A stretch of DNA of 64,000 nt from Diphasiastrum complanatum (lineage: Eukaryota > Streptophyta > Lycopodiopsida > Lycopodiales > Lycopodiaceae). Positions within the stretch are counted from its first letter, which is position 1; each line of letters begins with the position of its first letter. Below the pieces are notes generated by a model. It did not search any database and was not told where the DNA came from. It saw nothing but the letters and a program-made list of their open reading frames with translations. The stretch covers positions 19,346,279 through 19,410,278 of the forward strand of contig CM055108.1 of the NCBI GenBank assembly GCA_029204225.1, given 5' to 3'. The position numbers and the translations under genes were made by a program. This document shows positions 10,282 through 22,532 of the stretch, piece after piece.

Positions 10282-13200
10282 ATGGCTTCCATTCACAGCA
10301 TCCAATCAAAGATATGTATAGTACTTGAAGCAGATGAGTCCAAATTTTTGGCCTAGAAAGTGAAGACATCGCTCATCCTAAGAGAAGAGGCATTATGGTT
10401 GTGGGTAGATGGCACCAAAGAGATGCCACTCAACACAGACAAAGAACTTCAAGAATGGAAAGAGAAGAACGACAAAGCGGTAGCTGTCATCTCCCCTTCC
10501 ATCGAAGATAGCATTACTCTTGACCTCGCATCAATCTCTAATGCCAGAGTAGGATACACTCATCAGCAGATTTAAGACCAAATCGTGAAATCAAATTATG
10601 CATCTAGAGGATCAGCTCACCTATCTAAGATGGGACAACAAAGATCTCACTAGCTTCATCAGGAAGATGAAGAATCTGTTTCTATCGGTACACAACACTG
10701 GAACAGAGCATGCTCACAAGAGAAGCAGCTCAGTTACCTGCTACATTCTCTACCATCGTTTCAGACAACCCGGACCTTACTAGCTAAAAATCTAACAATG
10801 ACCTTTGACAAAGCGGTTGTCGACATGAAGGAAGAAGTCGAAGCTAGAGAGCACTACGATGACAAGAATGAGTCTAATCAAGCTCTATATAACAACAGAG
10901 ACCAGTTGAAGAAGAAGGCTCAACCTAAGAGAGAGTCAACAAGCAGACTAGATCGGAACCAGCAGAAATAGAAAAGTTAAGAAGGCAGATCAAGAGGAAG
11001 GAACAAGCCACAAGGCAATGATAAGAAGACATGCGACAAATGCAGATGTGACGACCACACAGTGGACAGATGTTGGCTGAATCCAAAGATCAAGTGCATA
11101 CATTGTCACAAGAAAGGCCATGCAGCCATGGATTGCTACGACAATCCAAGAAACAAGAAGATGCAGAGCAGAAAGAAAAGCATGAATAGTATATCAGATG
11201 TGGAGGAGCCCGAATCCTCAAAGATGATTGAAGATCGAACTAGAAGAAATCCTACTGCCTATCTGTGTGCTGATGTATGTGCTACATCAATAGCCAATGT
11301 TCCAGACATAGTTCTTGACTCAAGAGTTACATCACACTTTGTGATGACAAGGCAGATGATAGCTAACTTCCGACAAATCGACTCCTCTAGATACATCGTT
11401 CTAGGAGATGGATCGAGACACGAGGTGAGCAGCACTAGATCACTTTGGCTCAGCACCAATGGCAGAGATAGAAGACTAGACAACATCCTTTATGTGTCGA
11501 CACTGTAGAAAGATCTACTATCAGTTGCAAGGATAGCAGATGCAGGCATGCGTGTGACATTCACAGATCAGACATGCAATGTGATTGGTGTCAGCACCAG
11601 TACACTCATCACGCAATAAAAACTTGTATCATTTGAAGGTACGACTACTAACAAAGCAGGCTCATCAAGTCTGTGAGTCTATGGACATTCTATGGCACAG
11701 GAGACTATGCCACATGAACCCAATGGCGTTGTACAAAGCAAGCCAGAACAAAACATTCACAAGAGTAAGCATCAAGATGCAAACTTGACACTTTGTGACG
11801 TGTGCAACAAAGGGAAAATGTCTCGTCCACCTTTCACAAAGGATTCCTTCAGAGCAACGAAACTTTTAAGGTTGATACACTCAGACATCTGTGGACTCTT
11901 TGATTTACTCTCTATAGGAGGATCAAGATATTACATTACCTTTCACGAAGGATTCCTTCAGAGCAATGGAACTTCTGGAGCTGATATACTCAGACATCTG
12001 TGGACTCTTTGATGTACTCTATAGGAGAATCAAGATATTACATCACCTTTATCAATGATTACAATAAGTTTGCTGTCGTTTACTTCATCCACAACAAATC
12101 TAAAGCTCTTGACAATTTTACAAAATACATGAACTGGACTGAGAAGTGGACGGAGAAGGAAGTCAAGCAGATCAAAACTGACAAAGGAGGAAAATATATC
12201 TCCAACTGATTTAGTGACTTTTGTAAAAGTCGAAGCATCCTTCACAGGAAGACAGTAGCCTATACACCACAGCATAATGATGTGGCTAAGAGGAAAAACA
12301 GAACTCTCATGGAAACTGCAAGATCCATAATGGCCTACTCAAAAGTGTCAAGATCACTATGGGCTAAGGCAGTAGCTGCAGCCGCCTACCTGCAGAACAA
12401 GAAAGTCAAATTGAGTATTGCTCACCCTACCCCACATGAGGTATGGTGGAACAACAAGCCAAATCTGGCTCATGTTCGAATTTTGGATGTGTAGCATACG
12501 CACACATACCAGATAAGAAGAGGAAGAAGCTGGACGAAAAGGTGGAGCAAGGATTCTTGGTTGGCTATGACATACATTTTGCATATTACAAAATATGCAT
12601 GCATCAAACCAATGAAGTGAAGATTGTCAGAGATGTCAGATTCGACGAGACAAGGACAATGGCTGAGGAAAATCTGATCAACTATGAAGTTCTTAACAAA
12701 AAGTACTATGACCTACCCACATTGAGAAAGGGAGCGAACCCTAAGCATCCAGATGAAGATGTTCGAATTCTAAATGGATTGAGTGATAGTTCAGACGATG
12801 AGCAGACCGATATACTGGGAGTACCTGGAACACTTGCGACACACTGAAGTTTTGTTGTCAGCAGATAGGACAAAGGCAAAGCAGTTGTTGAGCCTGTATT
12901 ATCTCCAAGGAGATTTGCCAGACAAAGAAAAATGCCATTCAGATATGTATCTGACAGCTCATCTTCTACTCAAAAAGAATTATGTGGATTTGGTGGCGAA
13001 CCACAAATTTACGAAGAAACAATCAACAGTCCAGACAACGACAAATGGATGAAGGCCATGGAAGATGAAATGAGCTCCATGAAGCAAAATGCAGTGTGGA
13101 CTCTCGAACCATTACCAGCTATCAAAAAGACTGTAAAGTGTAAGTGGGTCTAATAGCACAAGTATGGACCAGACGACAATGTACTAAGATTCAAAGCCAA

Positions 13201-13500
13201 ACTAGTTGCAAAAGCTTCTCACAAAAGTATGGCATTGACTGTACGGAGACCTTTTCTCCTATTGTGAAGCACACATCTCTATGCATATTGTTTGCATATG
13301 TAGCTGCCTATTATCTGAAGATCCACATCGTAGACGAGCAAACAACATTTTTGCATGGCGAGCTCAATGAAGTAGTCTACATGGACCAACCACCAGGTTT
13401 CACCTACAAGTCACTTGCTGACTATGCTTGTCGAATGCACATAAGCATCTATGGACTGAAGCAGCCCTCCAAGCAGTGGTACAAGAAGAAGGATCACGCA
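10282..13500 (+). pseudogene. Copia element: gag, protease, integrase, partial RT
   Basis: Gag starts at an ATG at 10282 and is interrupted by several stops. Two zinc knuckles lie near 11030-11150 (CDKCRCDDHTVDRC and CIHCHKKGHAAMDC). The protease reads VLDSRVTSHFVM, so the active-site DSG has become DSR. The integrase pieces are HRRLCHMNPMALYK, CDVCNKGKMSRPPF, LIHSDICGLF and TDKGGKYIS, followed by the C-terminal FGCVAYAHIPDKKRKKL. The RT is recognisable from DKWMKAMEDEMSSMKQNAVW to YGLKQPSKQWYKK (about 13490), then changes abruptly to unrelated sequence. YVDD, RNase H and 3' LTR are absent. A roughly 108-bp tandem duplication disrupts integrase. The copy is clearly dead. Confidence 0.9.
11830..12045 (+). 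repeat. Tandem duplication inside copia integrase
   Basis: Unit 1 (11830-11938) and unit 2 (11939-12045) both begin CCTTTCAC and share GGATTCCTTCAGAGCAA, CTCAGACATCTGTGGACTC and ATCAAGATATTACAT. Two small deletions make unit 2 two bases shorter. The duplicated protein segment is the HSDICGLF region of the integrase core. Confidence 0.92.
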
Positions 13501-13509
13501 CTATCAATG

Positions 13510-15400
13510 CTCATTTTTGTGGACAAGGAAGGGCAAGTTGGAGAAGGGGGGTACATTTTGTACTTCATTTGCTAAGTTTTGTAATGAAGTCACTTTTTAT
13601 TTCTAAAGTATGGAATGAAAGGTGGCTGTCATATCTACTTACTCTTGAATGTGCTAGAAGCAAGCATGATATTTTCATTCATAAGTTGAAATATTTTGAC
13701 TTCATTTTCAAAGAGGCATATTGTGAACCTTGTATGAGAATAAGTGAATCATCCTTGAAAAGATTATCATGTTGAGAAGGAAAACATTCAAGTTTTGAGA
13801 CTTGAAACAAAGTTCTTGAGAGTGTTGAATAAGATCATGGTTTGGATCTATGTTTTCATCATCAAGTAAGCATGATGAAGGAAAAAGAGATCAAGGAGGA
13901 ACCCGAGAAGGAGCGCTTGTCTCAAGGCAAAAAAAACCTGAATCTACATCAATATGAAGGTTTGGGTAAAGAGAAAGGAGCAGCAAGGAAGTTTATCCAT
14001 ATCTCGCTTTACTCATCTTACCTTGTGTTTGATAAAAAAACACGTCATGTATTTGACAATGTCCTTTGATGATGCTAGTATGAACATTGTTTTTCATCCT
14101 ATAGCTTATGATGATGATATAGTGATCATTACTACTTTGATTGGAGTTTCAAAGATGTATTCAAAGGCCTCAACTTGTGATCCATGCACTCTTGAATTTC
14201 CAAGGAATGAAGACCTTCATTGGAAGGATGCCAAGTTGGAGCTCATTGTTTTGGTGGATAAAGTGAAGATGGTAATATCTCAAGCTTTGGTTGTATGCTT
14301 CATACAAAAGTTGGATCTTGTGGAAAGTTGCTATTTTTCGTGTATTTTGAGGAGGAGACTCACATTTTGCAGCCCAAGGTGATCATTCAACAACCTACCA
14401 AAGACAAAGCTTGGATCTTTAAGACAACCTTTATGGAACTCTCACTACATTTGACAACTTGGAGCTCAAATTATGTTCTTATTGTAATGAGTGATCATAC
14501 TCACTACACACATAAGGAACCTGTTAATTATGTTGTTTTTATGCATATAATTATTATTGATCCAAGATAAGTCTCATCAAGTTAAATTGTGAGGCAGATT
14601 GTTGAAATTTCGCAATTCTAGCTTGACCAATTTTGGTCACATGCATTGTAATTGGCAAGATGGCCATGTAAATAGATGCCACACGTGCCAAATAGCATAG
14701 GATGCTTTCCCAAAACTTCATTCCTCATATTACATTGTGATAGCATCTTTGAAATGAGGCCAAAGAGTGTTTAGATAGGCTAGAGAAATTCTAGGAGCTA
14801 AACATAGTTTTATATCTTGACAAGAACCGTGCACAAACAATTGGACATCTTGGAAGAAGATTAATAATTTGATGATGAAAAATCCTACATCTTGATGAAA
14901 TACTCCGAGATTATCTACATCAAATCCTAAAAATGATTTATGCACATGATGAGCTCTTTGATAGGTTTGGACATCTTGATTTGAAGATCAACATATCATA
15001 TACTTGGAATTCATAATGATAATGTTTTGTAATTGCTATTCAAATTCGATCATGAAACTTGGGCTAATGAGTAAAATTGAGCTATATTTTAAATGATGAA
15101 AATCCAATTAAAGATGGGGCACTAAGATCCACTTGCTCAACAATGCAAGCCAAGGAGATCACTTTCTGCCAAGATGATGCCTTAGACAAGAATCTACCAA
15201 GGGACCTTATCATAATTGTATCAATTGCAAGAAGGCTTCTAAGTTCTGACTTCATGCATTGACCATGCCAAGGAAAATTTCTTCATGCAAGATATAATGA
15301 GCATGTACACTCGAGATTAGAATAGCACACAAACCTTTGATTGTTTAATTAGGCACAAAAGACTCCATGTTATGTTAAGTGCAAGTGTCTTGCACTCCAT
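13510..15400. other. Region without recognised gene, possible non-autonomous element
   Basis: Several plus-strand open frames (13428-13775, 13842-14069, 13954-14382, 14295-14570) overlap in different phases and contain no domain I know. The TGTTGAAATTTCGC at about 14602 resembles a retroelement LTR start, but the preceding purine tract is weak. I see no PBS and no matching second LTR. Confidence 0.3.
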
Positions 15401-15412
15401 GATAGCAAAAAT

Positions 15413-15413
<1 letters not shown>

Positions 15414-15496
<83 letters not shown>
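15414..15496. repeat. (CT)n microsatellite, about 83 bp
   Basis: An uninterrupted CT dinucleotide tract. The minus-strand frame over it is an Arg-Glu repeat artefact. Confidence 0.97.
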
Positions 15497-15499
<3 letters not shown>

Positions 15500-15500
<1 letters not shown>

Positions 15501-16830
15501 CACACACACATTGCGTTAGGACCAAGTGCCATATCCCCGTCGCCATAGGCAGATCTTCTCGACTAGTTAAAGAAAAAATCTAAGCTTTTGTACTTGCACA
15601 TAGCATGCATGGTGTCAATATTATCAAATGGTAACAAGAGCAAGCTAATAGCATAAGCAAAAAACATTGTGGAATTTGGTTGGTCGTCGAAAGTTGGATT
15701 GTTAAAGATTCTCCAATGGGTGGTGAGGCATTTTGGCCCCTCTAATTGGGTGTTGTGTTTGCATGTGATGTTTCTATGTGCATGTGTATGCCTCTCTTCT
15801 ATGCTATATGTATGATCTCTACAAGCCCATTTAATAAAAGTCCTTGTGACCAGTGTTAAAGGCAGTTCTATACCATTTTGCATGCATACACAATCTTTGA
15901 TACAGGCGTTAAGGACACTCTTTGCATGTCATTTAAAAGTTATTGCTTTTCAGCTCAGGAAAACCATAGCCAGTATTTGTGGCTTGACAAAGTTTGAGAT
16001 TCTTGTGTGCTTTCTCCTTCACTTGTGTGAGTCCATTGCTTGGTTTTGAGAGCTAGTCATCTCTATCATTAGCTCTTCCACTTATGTTAATACATGCATT
16101 GACTTATATATATCCTTGAGCAGCAAGTCATGTTTCTACATTCCTTTGATCAACATAGTTACATTTTTGGTCTGTCCCCCCGGGTGTAGATTACCTTTCT
16201 GCATGAATTTTGGGCATGAGCTCTCTGGAAAGCCAAGAAGCATAAGAAAGTTAAGTTATTAAACCTAACAGAAATCCTGCTCTGTGCCAAAAACCTCTCA
16301 ATGCAATGCTATGATGCACAATAAATAACTTAAACTCAAGTTCTCCTACGACTAAAGTAACAATTGACTATTTACAACTGTTTGCTACTAAAAGATACCT
16401 TCCTGTCCATTCACTCTGATTCATATTCCAACTACTGCATTCTAAAATGCCTACCGAAATGGGCATACTTAGTTGGCCTGTGCATCCAGTATTTGACTCT
16501 AATATAGCAGTCCTCGTTATAGTAGCAAGCCAAATCTGCATCAACTTGAAAGGAGCTCATAGCTTGCACGTTTTAATACCATCATTCAATCATTTAACAA
16601 AAAAGGCTTTTTGAGGCAACACTCTTGCACCAACTAGTTTTTTGTTGCTTTTCTTGCCGACTTGCATAAAGTCTCGAGGCAACATAATATGTTGACATGA
16701 GCATTAGCCGTGCAAAATAGGAACCTGAGCGAAAAATAGAAACTTGATAACGTGTTTCTAGCGCAAATGGGATTGTTCTATACACTCGATTCTTGCCTTC
16801 CAAGCTGCCTGTTACTTTGCTGATGAGCAT
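15500..16830. other. Spacer downstream of the MADS-box gene
   Basis: No coding region is supported. The open frames at 15563-15883 and 16594-16830 lack domains. The part nearest 16830 may be 3' UTR of the minus-strand MADS-box gene. Confidence 0.3.
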
Positions 16831-16831
16831 A

Positions 16832-16979
16832 AAGCCTGTTCAAAGAGATAACAAATGCATTTGAATCTCAATGCTTTGGAAAAGCAGCTAAAAGAGATGA
16901 CTTTGAAGCTTGTTCATATAGACAAGAAATGCATTTGAATCTCAATTCTTAGGAAAAGCAGCTAAAAGAGATGATTTGC
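16832..16979 (-). repeat. 74-bp tandem duplication just past the MADS-box stop codon
   Basis: Units 16832-16905 and 16906-16979 share AAATGCATTTGAATCTCAA and AAAAGCAGCTAAAAGAGATGA at the same spacing, with scattered substitutions. The repeat starts 17 bp beyond the stop codon on the gene strand, so it should lie in the 3' UTR. Confidence 0.85.
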
Positions 16980-16996
16980 TCCTTACTCTAAACCAC

Positions 16997-19900
16997 TTAC
17001 CCTAATTGCAGGGAAGTCTCCAAATTTTCTGTGCCTCTTAAGTTTTCGTGGCTTCTTCGAAGTTGAAGCAATGGTGCAGTTTCACTCCTCAAGGGTTCCC
17101 TTGTCTTAGGTGCAGCAATCAGGTTAGTAATCACCGCAGGTCTTGGCTCAGACTGTATTCTTGCTAGTATATCTGCAATCTGCAAAACGTGGGTATACGA
17201 GTAGGATGAGCAGGAAATGCATTTTTGCAATGCATATAAGGTGTGGGTGTAATGCGTTTTCGTTGAGCATCAGAACATTTATTACTGCAAAAGGAAGAGC
17301 TAAAACATAAGAAGTTACCTTCCTTTTGAGAAGTAAATTTTCCTCCATCAAGCCAGATGTCTGTGTAAAGGCAAAATTTTACACGTTACAAAATGGCAGA
17401 TGGGCATATCAAATAGAAAAAGTGAAGGTATCCGTTTTTTCATTTGTCTCAAAGCTTCAAAAGATTTCACTCTTGCTAAACATAAAAGCACTAGTCATTT
17501 CCAGGAAATCTTAAACGAGCAGATATTCTACTTTAGCATCATTTTCAAGGTTAGAACAAGATGTTTTGCAATGAAAACTAAAGTATGAAGGGCAATCTGC
17601 ATAGAGATAAGACTTAAAAACAAAACTTCACAAAGTAATTCAAAACGTTTCTCCACGGTAGCCTTTTCCTAATACAATGGATGTATCTTGCCTGTTTTGA
17701 AAGCGTAGATATCTCATCACGATGAAGCTGATCCTGCCAATTGATAGTGCAACAAAGACCTGTTAACTCCACATTTTGTGCAACTCATTAAGGTATATAG
17801 AGGTCACTCCTGGAATATTACGAGAAGAAGTGTAATACCCTGGCAAAGCATAAATTCCAACTTTAAGCAGCACGTGGAGCTATTAGTAGAAAAAGGTTAC
17901 CAGCTTCTCCCTTGTGCGTTTCAATGCAATGTCAAGCTTCTCTTCAAGTTGCTGTAAATCGTGTACAGTCAAAGAGCAAAGATCTTCTCCAAGCATATGC
18001 CTTCCAAGTCCCAGATTTTCAGTTTAGAACAAGATAATGATCCTCTGCAGTATCTTAGTGAGAATGTATGGTAGAGAACAAGTTTTTTGTACCTCTTTGA
18101 CCTGATACATTGTTCCAATTCCTGCCTTAGCACGGCCTCCCCATTATTTTGAACCTGGAGCACAGGCAAAAGCAAGTAATAAAACCTTGTAACATTGTAG
18201 ATTGATAGAATTGGCAAGAACCTATTCATTTAGCTCCTCCAACATGTAATCCTTCACAATAAGTAGCTAATTCAATAATCTAGATGCAAACATGCAGCAT
18301 CAAATGCAAAAGAGTAGCAACAGACCTCAGCTTTTGCAGAAGTTTCTATACAAGGCTTAAAGCTAAGAGTAGCCTCAGAAAATTTTGGTCATGAAATTCT
18401 GTGCTTCTACACTGATTTTAAACCCATATCTTACATTTGTGTCATTTGTGTTGATGTCAAATTGCAGGCCATCAAGGTAAGATAAGTATCTACGCAAAAT
18501 CTCCTTCATATCTCTGAAACGATACAAAGCATGATGAGTTCATACGTCAATCATGTAGAAGCTGAACCTTGATTTGCCAAAACACGATCATAGATTCATA
18601 GATATTGAAAACTGAGAAGCAGCGTAGAACCAGTTAAAGACTATTGGCCAAGCAAATGTGTAACTATGATTGATGTTTACAGAGTCCAGATTTTACTATT
18701 CATACTCTATTTTGAATGCAGCTACAATGGCTATGAAAATTTGGGCTGAGTTTCCTTGTATTGATCACTAATGCAAGCATGCTTCTTATTTTGAGAGTCC
18801 AAACCATCAAAGTACAACCAAAATAGCATCAAACCCCCTTCATCTAGCTCTTTCTTCAGGTCTTTCAACTTACACAAAATCTCAGATTCCAACCTTCCAA
18901 TTCGACTAGTACACCCAGCAACAATGTGCTACTACTAAACAACAATGCATGAGTACCAAATTATGGACATACATGATTGATGGCTAATTGGCATAGTGGG
19001 CCCCAAAGCCCAATTTACTTGGCAGGATCAGTGATTATTTTTAGTCATAGGGCAATCATTATTTTGCGCAAAGGATGATGGGCCTCGCTTGGAGGGGCAC
19101 ACTATTTTGGATAGAATTTTGTAGAGTATAAGGAGGAAGCCAAGACAATCATTTAGAACCTTACCATTTTGATGAGTTCTTTGATGGAGACTTGTAGCTC
19201 TTCCTTGTAATACATGTACTGTTGAATATATTTGATGCTTTTAAGTATCCTTAGTTGGAGAATGCTAATTGCTTCATCTTTTATGGCCTATTGGTGTTTT
19301 GTGAAGCTAAATCTGCGAATGGAGTTCATAACTTAGTATCATAGCAGTTTCCAGGGCAAGGAAAGGCTAATTCTGTAGCAATTGGTTCCATCTATTGGCT
19401 TGATTTTGCAACAACTTTTTTACAAAAGTTTATAATTTTTTGCACCAACTTTTGGAGGATTAGTTATCACCTCCTACTATTTTTTTGGCTTGTTCTTGCA
19501 ACGATTGAGAGGCTGGTACCTAATGATCGGCAATTTTTTGTAGGAGGCTCATTTCATTTCTTCAACGACTACAGTTTCAGAGGTCTATTGATGAGTGATT
19601 CCAACTTTGCATGCTTTATCCTCCAATAATTGAGATCTTGAATTATTTTTTTCCAGCAACTGTGTGAAGCTGACATATATTTCAGTGATCCACTTTATTT
19701 TATCAATTTCTGGCAGCTGTTGCGGACTAGATCCATCAGCATATGGAGAGGTGAAGATTTTGCAGAATATTATTAAGTAGATTCAACAATTTTCCCAGCT
19801 CATATATACTTGCTGGTTCCAACGATTGTTCTATATATGTTTCAGCCCACAAAGGAGTTACAGAAGGGTTATCTTTTGCTTCAACACGGCAGCAATCAGC

Positions 19901-22230
19901 CTATCATTGTATATCACCGGTTTCTTGCCAGCAGGTACAACTTACAACTTTCCATTAATCTCTTTGCTGATTTTTCCTTTCAGCATACAACATGTTTGAG
20001 GTACATACAAAAGGGGTAGTGATCAAGGCTTTCATAGACAGTCACTAAGTGGTCTTCCCAACTCTTGCTTGTACAAATTGCCATTGAGGGAACAGTCTTA
20101 GAGCTTTCACCACCTGTTATTGAGTGGTTGTCATGACTACTCCCAGCTCTTACTTCAGTGAATACTGTCGCTTGCTATGTATCTCATTATCTTTGCTGCA
20201 GTCAGTCTCATGGCTTCTCCTATTTATGCTACTGGCTCTTCATCCAATAATGATCTAGAACACACTAGATGTGAACCTATTCACCAGGATGTTAGGGGTA
20301 CATGCTTCCTAGGATGCTTTCAGGGACAGGATGCAGATTTTTATGTGGAGCAAGCTCGAGCAGTTTCCAAAGCAAGCCTTCTGGGATGGAAGCTGTTATT
20401 TCTCCTATTGCTACCACGAGTTGTGTCTACTACTTCAGGTTCATTCCATTCTTGCTGTTCATCATGAGACGAAATTTGTTCTTGATTTGAAGGATCAAGT
20501 ACAACCCACTACATATTACATTTCGTCAAATGGTAATGAACTAGAAAACTGGTTGGCCAAGCCAGAGAGTAGGGGCCTGCCCGGCTTACAAGTTAGCAAA
20601 TTTCAGTTAGTGCTAACTGAAGCTAACTGAAAACTGTGATAAAGTGAGAAGGGTCTTGATGCTATTTGGGTACTGGTTCACAGGCTAGAGGATCATCATG
20701 GGCAACAGGAAATTCCTTATGGGACAAAGATCCATTCTAATGAGGTAGAAGATATTTATGTATCGTGTATACCTCGCAGGGCGAGTTACATGCTTCTCTA
20801 TTGGATGATTTTGTATATCAATGTAGTAATTTTGAAAAAGAAACAAAAAAATTTGTTTTCATGTTCCCCGGAATGGAACATGCAACAATCTTGTAGTGAT
20901 TTTTTATCCATTCAACACATCTCGTGAATCATTACAGCATAAGGTAATGCTTTGGTTAGGTGAAAATGAAAAGTTGTTGGCTAGGAATAAAACCCTCAAC
21001 TAAACACTCTCTGATACTTGGTTGGCAAGAAGGGCTTTAGGACATTGCTCTATAAAGTGAACAATGTATTTGAATGATGTCCAAGGGCGAAGTTGTAGAT
21101 ACTTTTCAGTTTTAACATTGTGGCATATGGATTTTAGTGGTGAAATTAAGGTAGGAAGCAAGTGTGTTTGCCAGAAATACTTGTTGCATGAGAAATATAC
21201 CACTATGCACAATGCACATGATGTCTCTTCTTCAAATATGAAGGTAATGATTGAAGGAGTAACAATCACTAATCCTAAATGAACACCACTTGAAGCATCT
21301 ACATGCCAACAAGGGTGATAGCTCTGCTTGGAAAAATAGTCATTGAGCATGACTTTGATGAGATGACTTTGATGAGGCATAGAGTGAGCTTCTCAATAAC
21401 GCATCATAATCCTAACAAACAAACCTAGGATACACATGAGTTTCTTATGTGAGATCTTTTCTGCCAAGTAAAAAGCTATTCCAATGAGATTGACTCTACA
21501 TTCCTTGTTACAATTATTGAATGTTCTTTCCATTTGTATACGTATGTGTAAATACCACAACCTAAAACTTCTAGGAACATCTTTAAATTGGTTTTGGCAA
21601 AACTAACAAATTATTAAAATAATATTTGTAAATTCCTAAAATGGCTAAGTGCAATAGAATGGTAAAGTACTATCAATATGCAAACTATCCAAGAAAAAAT
21701 GGCTTTCATCAAAAGGTAAGTGACCTACCATTACACTAGTAACAAAATAGGATTTGCAGTTCAACACTGTGAACACCTTATGCCTTTTAGAAAAAACAAT
21801 TAGATTCTAGAACATTCAAAGTATGAATGGAAATAGATTGCATGTGAAGTGTGTAAAGTCAACCAACTAGCAAGGATATAAGAAGTTGCTACAAAACGTT
21901 TTTTACATATTTTTTTAAAAGTTGCTTCAAAACTGAAGATAGATGGAGTCAGGATGGTAACAAGTTTGATGTAAGTTAAGGGCACTACTGTACGACTAGG
22001 CCTACCCTTAACTAGGTACTTGGCCCAAGTCTAGATAAGGATGTGCAATCTTAGCCAAAGTTTCCATTAGGCATAGTATAGATAGGAGGTAGAGCAGTCC
22101 ATTCATTAGCTTTTCAACATTTCGATTTTTCTATAATCATGAATGAAATTGTGAAACCAAGGGGTTAATAATTTTCACATCAAGATTAGTTCTTTTTTTA
22201 TGGATAGTCCCAAATTTCATCAGTATGTGC

Positions 22231-22328
<98 letters not shown>

Positions 22329-22532
22329 TGAAACATGAAATATATCATACCCGGTGCTAGAATACTCGAAAAGTTTTCCCGAGCTTGAGAAAATTATCAA
22401 TGCAACTTGGGCATCACACAATACCGACAACTCATGAGCTTTCTTCAACACCCCACCTCGTCTCTTTGAGAACGTCACTGACCGATTTGTTGCGTTCTGT
22501 ATTTTCTTAATCTCTATTTTGCTACGTCCCAT
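16997..22532 (-). CDS. Type II (MIKC) MADS-box transcription factor, seven exons
   Basis: Exons: 22351-22532, 18435-18513, 18093-18154, 17901-18000, 17692-17733, 17319-17360 and 16997-17179. These join in frame to 229 codons plus stop. Exon 1 encodes the MADS domain (residues 1-60; [40 protein letters not shown]), which binds CArG boxes as a dimer. The I region is 61-87. The K box for dimer and tetramer contacts covers about 88-169, with [20 protein letters not shown] in exon 4 and [14 protein letters not shown] in exon 5. The C-terminal domain ends [10 protein letters not shown], a motif seen at the ends of many MIKC proteins. The 62-, 100-, 42- and 42-bp exons match the canonical MIKC layout. 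All introns are GT-AG except intron 5, which starts GC. Subfamily is not assigned. No stop or frameshift is seen. Confidence 0.93.
19000..20830 (+). mobile_element. Possible LTR-element remnant inside MADS-box intron 1
   Basis: At 19333-19347 the sequence TTAGTATCATAGCAG resembles a mutated PBS (TTGGTATCAGAGC). The 300 bp before it have an LTR-like look, including GTAATACATGTACTG. Open frames at 20177-20467 and 20331-20630 are not recognisable as gag or pol. No PPT or second LTR was confirmed. A non-autonomous element is possible, but this is tentative. Confidence 0.35.
22236..22324 (-). repeat. (GA)n tract at the start of MADS-box intron 1
   Basis: 89 bp of uninterrupted CT on the plus strand, so GA on the gene strand, beginning 26 nt after the exon 1 donor. 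GA repeats are binding sites of plant BBR/BPC proteins, which act on some MADS-box genes in flowering plants. Whether it has that role here is unknown. Confidence 0.95.

Larger units (their letters stand above)
18514..22350 (-). other. Long first intron of the MADS-box gene
   Basis: A 3.84-kb intron between the MADS domain and I-region exons. The donor is GG|GTATGA at 22350 and the acceptor TTTCAG ends at 18514. Large first introns with regulatory elements are common in MIKC genes. It holds a GA tract next to the donor and a probable retroelement remnant (about 19000-20830). The open frame 21000-21380 has no domain and is not supported as a gene. Confidence 0.85.

Noticed and set aside
15317-15532. 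Arg-Glu repeat protein on the minus strand
   Set aside because: Artefact of the CT microsatellite at 15414-15496.
17969-18229. 86-residue minus-strand frame as a separate gene
   Set aside because: It is read-through of MADS-box exons 3 and 4 and the intron between them.
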